Below, piece by piece: positions 45,201 through 51,698 of a DNA stretch of 63,739 bases; the first letter of the stretch is position 1, and the number at the start of each line of letters is the position of its first letter. The DNA lies in the NCBI GenBank assembly GCA_017520185.1, contig JAFXGO010000007.1, forward strand, positions 1 to 63,739, read 5' to 3'. The stretch comes from Elusimicrobiaceae bacterium (GTDB lineage Bacteria > Elusimicrobiota > Elusimicrobia > Elusimicrobiales > Elusimicrobiaceae). The translations under genes were made by a program, and so were the position numbers. The notes below the pieces were generated by a model. That model saw nothing but the letters and a program-made list of their open reading frames with translations, did not search any database and was not told the DNA's origin.

Positions 45201-45777
45201 TATTGCGAAATATCATAATTATTTAAGCCGTCTAAATTGTGTGACAATACAAGATATTTTGGAGGGAAAAGCCTCCGGCAATTTAAATGTAATCGGGATT
45301 GTCACCCGTATGAAAAAACGCCAAAATAAGCGCAAAGAAGAATGGGCACAATTTGTAATAGAAGATTGTACGGGATCTATCATGGTAAATGCTTTTTCTC
45401 GCACTTGGGGACAAGTGGGGCATAAAATAATGCCTAATTCTATAGCCTTCTTTTCCGGAGAAGTGCGCGTAGATGATGAAAGTGCCCGCGTGGAAATAAA
45501 CCTGCAAGATGTAGGCAGCGTGACGGAATTGATTGCAAATATGGCCAAACAATTGACCATTCGTCTCACGTCTTCTTATTCTCAGGCCAACCTGCAAAAG
45601 TTAAAGGCTTATTTAGAAGCGGCAAAAGGTGTCACCAAAGTATATTTGGAAGTTCCTTCTAAAGCAGACCCTTCCAAAATACATCGCATTCGTACTGATA
45701 AATCTATTATGATACATCGCGGATTATTGGAACATTTGGAAAATACGTTGGGCAATGAAGCATGGAGTTTCCAATAG
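42283..45777 (+). CDS. dnaE: DNA polymerase III alpha subunit
   Basis: A 1164-residue C-family replicative polymerase of the DnaE1 type. The PHP domain leads (HLHNHSEYSLLDGMLRV, AITDHGNMYG). The polymerase core shows GPGRGSGAGSIVAY, the catalytic MPDLDIDMSDTGRERV and KRHTGIHAAGV. GYGFNKSHSYAYALVSYQTAY leads to the HhH region, and an OB fold (VIGIVTRMKKRQNKRKEEWAQFVIED) closes it. No clear Shine-Dalgarno sequence is present. Confidence 0.96.
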   Translation: MKEFVHLHNHSEYSLLDGMLRVSEKHKPSRFLRGLAESGVKAMAITDHGNMYGSLDFYECANAAGLKPIVGCEVYITEGNHTEKDKSRTGHLTLLAKNHQGYLNLMKLNSHAWVDGFYYHPRIDKELLAKYSDGLIALSGCLKGFLAQDVLHKSFEQACALAQQYEDIMGKGNYYIELMDHGIREEQEALPILKEVAKKLGIKTVATNDCHYEKKEDWQAHDVNLCISTGKTLADPNRLKMTTHELYFKSAEEMYDLFAHTPESLTNTLEVAEKCNLVFPKHGFILPNFDIPPQYPNTAEYFKALCREGLNRKMKGNVPPEYIKQLEYEFDVIIKMGFDCYFLIVQDFINWARTNGIPIGPGRGSGAGSIVAYSLDITRVDPIQSKLLFERFLNPDRVSMPDLDIDMSDTGRERVIDYVRNKYGKDKVSQIITFGTMKAKLALRDVARVMGISVSETNRVAKMIPNDPKITLDGALEDIKELQTEINNNPTSKQLFDMARKIEGLKRHTGIHAAGVLITRDPVAEYIPLARAKDGSVTTQFEGEPCSNLGLLKMDFLGLRTLTVIDNAEKMIRARHNPEFDINTIPLDDKKTYELLCACQTLGIFQLESGGMRDLIKKLQPTQFSDISALVALYRPGPMESGMMDMFVRRKSGQEKITYETPLLEDLLKDTYGCMVYQEQIMQISKTLGGFTPGEADTLRKAMGKKKLDVMEAFGKKFVEGAKLHKIPEKVSSRLYEQMKAFAGYGFNKSHSYAYALVSYQTAYLKANYPIEFMCAALTNEIGHNAIGSDDKENKIATYLEEAKKMGFEILPPNINKSQPEFAVETKDGKECIRYALEAVKNAGTEGCVSIAAEAAKKPFESLEDLCARIDLFQANKKTIESLVKAGAMDCLMPDQEPQQARATLLSQIDEVVDTAHLIAKEKENSTASLFGDDFSSVMSLKKTEKKDVAPLTQSELLSYEKEVMGIYFSGHPIAKYHNYLSRLNCVTIQDILEGKASGNLNVIGIVTRMKKRQNKRKEEWAQFVIEDCTGSIMVNAFSRTWGQVGHKIMPNSIAFFSGEVRVDDESARVEINLQDVGSVTELIANMAKQLTIRLTSSYSQANLQKLKAYLEAAKGVTKVYLEVPSKADPSKIHRIRTDKSIMIHRGLLEHLENTLGNEAWSFQ

Positions 45778-45805
45778 AAAGCATAATTGTCAAAATATGC
45801 TTTTT
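45778..45805 (+). terminator. Terminator of dnaE
   Basis: AAAGCATA, 10-nt loop, TATGCTTT followed by TT, immediately after the stop. It overlaps the -35 and spacer of the next promoter. Confidence 0.65.
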
Positions 45806-45815
45806 ATGTTAGTAT
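45787..45815 (+). promoter_or_regulatory. Strong promoter of the surface-glycan operon
   Basis: TTGTCA (45787-45792), 17-nt spacer ending in TGT, TAGTAT (45810-45815), so both -35 and extended -10 are present. The -35 lies in the loop of the dnaE terminator. Confidence 0.65.
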
Positions 45816-45841
45816 TTATTTTATATTAGAAACCAATAGAA

Positions 45842-45881
45842 AGAGCCTATATCCTTTTTAAAAAAGATAGAAAAAGGCTCT
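45842..45881 (+). promoter_or_regulatory. Leader hairpin of the glycan operon
   Basis: AGAGCCT (45842-45848) pairs with AGGCTCT (45875-45881) around TATCCTTTTT/AAAAAAGATA, giving a long imperfect stem in a leader of about 76 nt. It ends about 16 nt before the first ATG and lacks a T-run, so it looks like a stability or translation element rather than a terminator. Confidence 0.45.
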
Positions 45882-45897
45882 ATGAGAGGCAGAAAAA

Positions 45898-46677
45898 ATG
45901 AAAGTATTATTGTTGGCCGGTGGATTAGGAACTCGCTTAGGAGAAGAAACTTCCCTTCGCCCCAAACCGATGGTAGAAATCGGTGGTTATCCCATTTTGT
46001 GGCATATTATGAAATTATATACCCATTATGGTTTTACTGATTTTGTAGTTTTGTGTGGTTATAAAAGTGAAGTTATTAAAGAATATTTTTTGAACTATTA
46101 TACCAACAACTCCGACGTGACAATTGATTTTTCCAATAATGAAATAGATATTCATCGCAACCGTTGTGAGCCTTGGAAGGTGACCATGCTTTATACCGGC
46201 CGCGATGCGATGACAGGTTCCCGCATTCGTCAGGCGCGTCATTATGTGGGTAAAAACCCCTTTATGTTGACTTATGGTGACGGTGTAGCCGATGTGAACA
46301 TTAAAAAATTATTGGAATGTCATGAAAAATCCGGCAAGTTGGCTACTTTGACGGCAGTACAACCTTCGGGCCGTTTTGGTGCCTTAAACATAGAGAAAGA
46401 CGGCGGTATTTCTCGCTTTCAAGAAAAACCGCGCGGAGATGGCTCTTGGGTTAATGGCGGATTTTTTGTGTGTCAACCGGAAGTCTTTGATTATATTCCG
46501 GAAGGAAATGATGTTATTTGGGAAAGAGCGCCTTTGATGGCTTTGGCCAATGATGGTCAACTCAACTCTTATAAACATGACGGCTTTTGGCATCCGATGG
46601 ATACCCTAAAAGATAAGTTAGACTTAAATGCCATGTGGGAAAAAGGCAATGCCCCTTGGAAAGTGTGGGGAGAGTAA
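45898..46677 (+). CDS. rfbF: Glucose-1-phosphate cytidylyltransferase
   Basis: 259 residues of the RfbF family: LLAGGLGTRLGEETSLRPKPMVEIGGYPILWHIMK (nucleotide-binding start), TYGDGVADVN, RFQEKPRGDGSWVNGGFFV and WHPMDTLKDKLDLNAMW at the end. It makes CDP-glucose from CTP and glucose-1-phosphate, the entry to CDP-6-deoxyhexoses of O-antigens. First gene of the glycan operon. Confidence 0.95.
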   Translation: MKVLLLAGGLGTRLGEETSLRPKPMVEIGGYPILWHIMKLYTHYGFTDFVVLCGYKSEVIKEYFLNYYTNNSDVTIDFSNNEIDIHRNRCEPWKVTMLYTGRDAMTGSRIRQARHYVGKNPFMLTYGDGVADVNIKKLLECHEKSGKLATLTAVQPSGRFGALNIEKDGGISRFQEKPRGDGSWVNGGFFVCQPEVFDYIPEGNDVIWERAPLMALANDGQLNSYKHDGFWHPMDTLKDKLDLNAMWEKGNAPWKVWGE

Positions 46678-46679
46678 GT

Positions 46680-47582
46680 ATGTCGGCTGACAAAAGAGTT
46701 TTGATTACGGGCGGTACGGGCTTTATCGGCCGTCAGGTAGTATCTCAACTGCTAGCCAAAGGATACGAAGTACATTGCTTGGTCTATCCTCCTTTTGCTG
46801 CGGAACAAGCCGGATTGGTTCAGCATGAAATGAACTTGATGGATACGGTCGCTGTCGGCCGTTTTTTAGCAGAATATAAGTTTGAAAATTTAATTCATTT
46901 GGCTTGGTATGTAGGGAAAGGATGTCATGGCTCTGATTTAAATTTGGATTGGACGGTGGCTACCTTAAATTTACTTAAATTCTTTAAGGAGAACGGCGGT
47001 AAAAAGTTTTTGGGTGCAGGAACGATTTCAGAATATGAATATAAATATGGTTTCTTTACAGAAGACATGACTCCTACTGATCCGCGCACCATGTATGGAA
47101 ATAGCAAAAATGCCATTTTTAATATTGCTAAAGTTTTTTGCAAACAAAACAATATTGAGTTCAAATGGCCTCGCATTTTTAATTTATACGGCCCCAATGA
47201 AAAGCCGCAACGTTTGATGCCTTCAGTCATTCTTTCTTGTTTAAAAGGAGAAGACGTAAAAGTCAGCGACTGTTTGAAATTTCAAGATTATTTGCATGTA
47301 GAAGATACCGCCAGCGGCATTGTCACTGTATTTGAAGGCAATGTACAAGGAGCGGTGAATATTTGCTCGGCAAAGCCGGTACAACTACGATATATCGTGG
47401 AAAAAATAGCACAGTTAACTGATTTTAAAGGCAAGATTTTGTGGGGGGCTATCCCTGCTGCTTTTGGCGATGAAGTCGTGGTTGGCAATAACGCCAAACT
47501 GCTTTCTTTAGGCTGGAAACCTAAATATAACTTAGAAGAAGGATTATTACAAACTATTAATTGGTGGAAGGAGACTCTATAA
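46680..47582 (+). CDS. NAD-dependent sugar epimerase/reductase
   Basis: The start at MSADKRVLITGGTGF gives a normal 300-residue extended SDR; earlier codons overlap rfbF. It has the TGGTGFIG cofactor loop and catalytic MYGNSK (YxxxK), and PRIFNLYGPNEKPQ. Between rfbF and rfbG it is the likely reductase or epimerase acting on CDP-4-keto-6-deoxyglucose, as CDP-abequose or CDP-paratose synthase do. Since no rfbH (3-dehydrase) is here, a 6-deoxy rather than 3,6-dideoxy product is inferred. Confidence 0.85.
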   Translation: MSADKRVLITGGTGFIGRQVVSQLLAKGYEVHCLVYPPFAAEQAGLVQHEMNLMDTVAVGRFLAEYKFENLIHLAWYVGKGCHGSDLNLDWTVATLNLLKFFKENGGKKFLGAGTISEYEYKYGFFTEDMTPTDPRTMYGNSKNAIFNIAKVFCKQNNIEFKWPRIFNLYGPNEKPQRLMPSVILSCLKGEDVKVSDCLKFQDYLHVEDTASGIVTVFEGNVQGAVNICSAKPVQLRYIVEKIAQLTDFKGKILWGAIPAAFGDEVVVGNNAKLLSLGWKPKYNLEEGLLQTINWWKETL

Positions 47583-48664
47583 TGGACACGTTTAATAATG
47601 TTTATCAAGGTAAAACAATTTTGGTGACGGGCCATACCGGTTTTAAAGGATCTTGGCTTTCTATTTGGTTAACCGCTTTGGGAGCCAATGTAGTAGGCTA
47701 TGCTTTAGATCCTTATTCTAATAGAAGCAACTATTGTGCCTCTCACTTAAAAGAGCGTTTGTTTGCCGATGAACGTGGAGACGTGCGTGATAGCGTGCGC
47801 TTGGAAGAAGTCATCGCAAAATATAAACCTTCCATGATTTTTCATTTGGCGGCTCAAGCCTTAGTGCGTACTTCTTATGATTATCCCAAAGAAACCTATG
47901 AAACAAACTTAATGGGTTCTTTAAACGTGTTGGAAGCCGTACGTAAATTTGATTTTATTAAACAAGTTATCATGATTACCTCTGATAAATGCTACGAAAA
48001 TGTAGAACAAATTTGGGGTTATCGTGAAACGGACCGTATGGGCGGATACGACCCTTATTCTTCTTCTAAAGGTTGTGCTGAATTGATGATTGCATCTTGG
48101 CGCAATTCTTATTTTAATCCCAAAGATTATGCTAAACACGGTAAAGCCATTGCTAGTGTGCGTGCCGGGAATGTAATCGGTGGCGGTGATTGGAGTGATA
48201 ACCGCTTAATTCCCGATTGTATCCGCTATATTGAAGAAGGAAAAGATATTGAAATCCGCAGTCCGCACGCTACCAGACCGTGGGAACACGTGATGGAGCC
48301 TCTTTCCGGTTATTTGAAAGTAGGAGAAAAATTGGTGGAAGATCCGGTCACTTACAGCACAGGCTTTAACTTTGGGCCTCAAATCGAAAGCAATCGCACT
48401 GTCTGGGAAGTGGTGGAAAAAGTGGTGTCTTATTACGGAAAAGGGAAAGTGGTAGATAAATCTCAACCCGGTGCCGTACATGAAAACACATTACTTAGTT
48501 TGGATGTGACGAAAGCCTACCGCATGTTGGATAAATGGCATGCTCGTTTATCTTTTGATGAAGCCATTGAGTTTACGGTAGATTGGTATAAAGAAGCCTT
48601 GACTAATCAAGATATGTGGGATTATTGTGTAAAACAAATCCAAGCCCACAATAGCAAAAAGTAA
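47582..48664 (+). CDS. rfbG: CDP-glucose 4,6-dehydratase
   Basis: Start set at 47582 (MDTFNNVYQGKTILVTGHTGFKG). 360 residues of the RfbG-type SDR: VTGHTGFKGSWLS, HLAAQALVRTSYDYPKETY, YDPYSSSKGCAEL (YxxxK), and WEHVMEPLSGYL. It removes water from CDP-glucose to give CDP-4-keto-6-deoxyglucose. Its ATG overlaps the stop of the upstream reductase. Confidence 0.94.
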   Translation: MDTFNNVYQGKTILVTGHTGFKGSWLSIWLTALGANVVGYALDPYSNRSNYCASHLKERLFADERGDVRDSVRLEEVIAKYKPSMIFHLAAQALVRTSYDYPKETYETNLMGSLNVLEAVRKFDFIKQVIMITSDKCYENVEQIWGYRETDRMGGYDPYSSSKGCAELMIASWRNSYFNPKDYAKHGKAIASVRAGNVIGGGDWSDNRLIPDCIRYIEEGKDIEIRSPHATRPWEHVMEPLSGYLKVGEKLVEDPVTYSTGFNFGPQIESNRTVWEVVEKVVSYYGKGKVVDKSQPGAVHENTLLSLDVTKAYRMLDKWHARLSFDEAIEFTVDWYKEALTNQDMWDYCVKQIQAHNSKK

Positions 48665-48668
48665 TTTT

Positions 48669-49931
48669 ATGTCCCAAACGGTTATTTTAGGAAGCGGCGT
48701 GGCGGGTTTGTCCGCCGCTTTCCATTTACAAAAGAAAAATAAATCCGTCTGTATCTATGAAAAAGACGGAGATTGGGGCGGTCTGTGCGGAAACTTCAGT
48801 ATAGATGGGTTTCGTTTTGACCGCTTTGTCCATTTTACATTTACAGATGACCCTTACATAAAGGGATTGTTTGAAAAGTCTTCTGCTTTGTATGAGCATC
48901 CGCCCGTTTCCAGCAATTATTATCAAGGTTGTTGGTTAAAACATCCCGCTCAAAATAACTTGGCCCCGCTTCCTTCTGAAGAAAAAACCAAAATTATTTT
49001 AGATTTTGTCAGTCGCCCTCATCAAGAAATAGCAGAAATTCAAAATTATGAGCAGTGGCTCCGCGTGCAGTACGGGCACTATTTTGCGGAGAATTTTCCT
49101 TTCAGATATACTCGTAAATATTGGGGCTTGGAACCGAAAGATTTGGAAACGAAATGGGTAGGAAGCCGCATGCATTCTCCTGATTTGGAGCAAGTATTAA
49201 AAGGTGCTTTTAGTGAGCAGAAAGAGAATTTCTATTACACCAAATATATGCGCTATCCCAAAAAAGGCGGATTTAGATCTATTTTGGATACTTGTCGCGA
49301 AGGGTTGGATATCCGTTTTAACAAAGAAGTGGTGAAAATAGACACTAAAGCAAAGAAAATCACTTTCCAAGACGGGTCATGTGCTTCCTACGAACGTTTA
49401 ATTTCCAGCTTGCCTTTACCGGAAATGGCTCGTTTGGTGCAGGATATGCCGGAAAATGTGAAAAAAGCTGCCGCTTCTTTACACAATACGTGCGGATACA
49501 TGGTGTCTTTGGGTTTTAAACGACCCGATGTAGCCAAGCATTTATGGTTTTATATTTATGATGAAGATATACCGCCTGCTCGGGTCTATTCGCCTAATTT
49601 AAAATCACCCGATAATGTGCCGGCGGGGTGCAGCTCTTTGCAGGCGGAAATCTTTTTTGATTGCCACTCGCCTATTCCTCCGGCAGAAGAAGTATTGGAA
49701 AAAACAATTGATAAACTGGTAGAGATGGGCCTTTTTGAAAAAGAAGAAATTGTGGTTAAAGATATTCGTTTTGAAAAATACGCCAATATTACTTTTGACC
49801 ATGATATTTACAAAAATCGGCAGATAGTATTGGATTATTTGGCGCAGGTGGGCATAGAGAGCATTGGCCGGTTTGGCCGTTGGGAATATTTTTGGTCTCA
49901 CCAAGCCTTTGAAAGCGGAAAAAATGTATAA
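48669..49931 (+). CDS. FAD-dependent oxidoreductase of glycan clusters
   Basis: A 420-residue flavoprotein with the GxGxxG dinucleotide motif VILGSGVAGLSAAFHLQKKN, EKDGDWGGLCGNF, and DGFRFDRFVHFTF. The C-terminal FAD segment is IGRFGRWEYFWSHQAFESG. It belongs with amine-oxidase/UDP-galactopyranose-mutase-like proteins. Two readings fit: a redox enzyme, or a mutase that turns a CDP-6-deoxypyranose into a furanose. Position directly after the CDP-sugar genes favours a sugar-nucleotide role. Confidence 0.75.
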   Translation: MSQTVILGSGVAGLSAAFHLQKKNKSVCIYEKDGDWGGLCGNFSIDGFRFDRFVHFTFTDDPYIKGLFEKSSALYEHPPVSSNYYQGCWLKHPAQNNLAPLPSEEKTKIILDFVSRPHQEIAEIQNYEQWLRVQYGHYFAENFPFRYTRKYWGLEPKDLETKWVGSRMHSPDLEQVLKGAFSEQKENFYYTKYMRYPKKGGFRSILDTCREGLDIRFNKEVVKIDTKAKKITFQDGSCASYERLISSLPLPEMARLVQDMPENVKKAAASLHNTCGYMVSLGFKRPDVAKHLWFYIYDEDIPPARVYSPNLKSPDNVPAGCSSLQAEIFFDCHSPIPPAEEVLEKTIDKLVEMGLFEKEEIVVKDIRFEKYANITFDHDIYKNRQIVLDYLAQVGIESIGRFGRWEYFWSHQAFESGKNV

Positions 49932-49944
49932 AAAGTAATCTCCT

Positions 49945-50781
49945 ATGAAAATGAAAATTTTTAGCAAAGAAAAACAGGGATTTTATTCCGTCTATAAAAT
50001 ATTGGGAATTAAAATAAAAATTTTTAGTTTGAAACGTTTTTTGAAAAAACAGACACAGTTTTTTGAACAAACGGAAAAACTTGCACAGGAGATTATTAAT
50101 CTTAAAACAATGATTCGTGTGCAAACGGTTCACTCGGCATCTTTTGCGCCCTATCAGAATAAACATTTAGGGCAAACAATTACGTTAATTGCTTCTGGTC
50201 CTTCTGTTAAGCAGTTTAAGCCTTTTATAAAAGATTCAGTGTACGTTGCTGTTAATAACTCTTGTAGTTATGATCAGGTGGATTTTGATTATCTTTTTTT
50301 ACAAGAGCAACACCATGATGCTCAAAAAAATGTAATTGCCAATAAATATAAAGGTAAAAAGTGTCAAAAATTTTATGGAATCCTTCCGGAAAACAGGTTA
50401 AAAACCGTTTATCCATATATAAAACTTATTCCTCAAGGGGATATTAAAGACCAAACGATAAAACGTTATTATTTGGAAGACAAAGTATCCCATCAATTTG
50501 CATCAGATTTAATTACACAACCCATCGGTGATTTTCAAGGGACTGTTTTTTCTGCCATGCAATTCATTTTTTGGACGCATCCCAAAACCATTTATTTGGT
50601 GGGTTGTGATTGTGGAACGGGAAATTTTACCGGGACGATGGCAGGGGATTGTTCTGTTCAAAAAGATTCTTGGATTGCCCTTAAAAAATGGGCGGAGGAA
50701 ACTTATCCCGACGTGGAAATTATATCTGTAAATCCTGTGGGGTTAAAAGGACTTTTTAAAGATTTGTATCAGGAGAAATAG
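49945..50781 (+). CDS. Glycan-cluster protein with GPS motif (DUF115/sialyltransferase-like)
   Basis: The 278 residues open with a basic stretch (YSVYKILGIKIKIFSLKRF) common on gut-bacterial transferases. The core begins TITLIASGPSVKQFKPF followed by VYVAVNNSC, a pattern of DUF115 and sialyltransferase-like proteins (nucleotide-sugar pocket). The C-terminus has IYLVGCDCGTGNFTG and EIISVNPVGLKGLFKDLY. The gene next door makes a CMP-sugar, so a CMP-sugar transferase is a fair guess, not shown. Markedly A+T-rich. A broken paralogue of its last 80 residues lies after the next gene. Confidence 0.55.
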   Translation: MKMKIFSKEKQGFYSVYKILGIKIKIFSLKRFLKKQTQFFEQTEKLAQEIINLKTMIRVQTVHSASFAPYQNKHLGQTITLIASGPSVKQFKPFIKDSVYVAVNNSCSYDQVDFDYLFLQEQHHDAQKNVIANKYKGKKCQKFYGILPENRLKTVYPYIKLIPQGDIKDQTIKRYYLEDKVSHQFASDLITQPIGDFQGTVFSAMQFIFWTHPKTIYLVGCDCGTGNFTGTMAGDCSVQKDSWIALKKWAEETYPDVEIISVNPVGLKGLFKDLYQEK

Positions 50782-50782
50782 T

Positions 50783-51442
50783 ATGGAAGTGACGGCAGTA
50801 GTAGTGGCGCGGAAAGGATCTAAAAGAATCCCTAATAAATCTTTGCTCAGAGTAGGCGGAGAGAGTTTGATTGAAAGAAAAATAAAGCAACTTCTTTCAT
50901 GCAAAAATATTAATAGAGTTGTGTTTGGTTCGGATTCTCCAGAAATGTTGGAGATTGCGAAGTGTGCCGGAGCGGAAACAGTAAAAAGACCAGACTATTA
51001 CTGTGATGAAGAACAGGCAACAGCCAATGATATGATTGCGAATATGTGTTCTCTTTTTTCAACGGATGTAGTGGCATGGACTCACTGTACAAATCCGTTG
51101 ATATCCTCTGCTACTTATGATAAAGCTGTAGAAGTTTATAAGCAAAATCTTCCTCAATACGATTCTTTGGTGTCTGTTTTTCCCTTGAGAGAGCATTTGT
51201 GGAAAGATGGGAATCCTTTTAATTATAATCCTTATCTCGCTACACATACTTTAGCAAAAGATTTGGACCCACTATATATGCAAGATGGGGGCATTTTTAT
51301 TCAGTCGTACAAAAATATGAAAGAAAATTCGTATTTTTTTGGAAAGAAGCCCTATTTGTTTGAAATACCCAAAGATGAATTTTTAGACATCAATACCAAC
51401 AGGGATTATTTGCTCGCCAAAATGATTATAGAGAATATTTAA
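50783..51442 (+). CDS. CMP-acid-sugar (acylneuraminate-type) cytidylyltransferase
   Basis: 219 residues: VVVARKGSKRIPNKSL is the CTP-binding signature of NeuA/KdsB-type enzymes, followed by VVFGSDSPEMLEIAK, DVVAWTHCTNPLIS and DINTNRDYLLA with the metal-binding Asp. It should activate a nonulosonic or related acid sugar as CMP-sugar. No nonulosonate synthase genes are in the window, so they must lie elsewhere or the substrate differs. A+T-rich. Confidence 0.82.
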   Translation: MEVTAVVVARKGSKRIPNKSLLRVGGESLIERKIKQLLSCKNINRVVFGSDSPEMLEIAKCAGAETVKRPDYYCDEEQATANDMIANMCSLFSTDVVAWTHCTNPLISSATYDKAVEVYKQNLPQYDSLVSVFPLREHLWKDGNPFNYNPYLATHTLAKDLDPLYMQDGGIFIQSYKNMKENSYFFGKKPYLFEIPKDEFLDINTNRDYLLAKMIIENI

Positions 51443-51678
51443 TCGGATTGGATACGGCTAATTGTGGTCATTATGCCGGAGATAAGAATACGTATTTTGT
51501 GGATCAGATGATGGCCGGGTATCACCAATTTAAAGAGTATGCCCGTATTTATTATCCGGATGTGTATATTGTTTCGGTCAATCCGGTGAGTTTAAGAGGT
51601 TTGTTTGAAGACGTTTACACAAAAGATTTTTTAGATGCTCATCCGGAAATAGAAAAAGAAAATTTAAAAATATTATAA
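51436..51678 (+). pseudogene. 3' remnant of a paralogue of the gene at 49945
   Basis: The frame YLIGLDTANCGHYAG ... YYPDVYIVSVNPVSLRGLFEDVY matches the end of the 49945 product, YLVGCDCGTGNFTG ... TYPDVEIISVNPVGLKGLFKDLY. The N-terminal 200 residues are missing; the only start available is TTG at 51448 and homology begins before it, inside the last codons of the cytidylyltransferase gene in another frame. It is therefore a truncated gene whose 5' part was replaced. The DNA of the two copies is well diverged, so they are not a recent duplicate. Confidence 0.7.
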
Positions 51679-51698
51679 ACATTAAAAAAGGAAAATAT

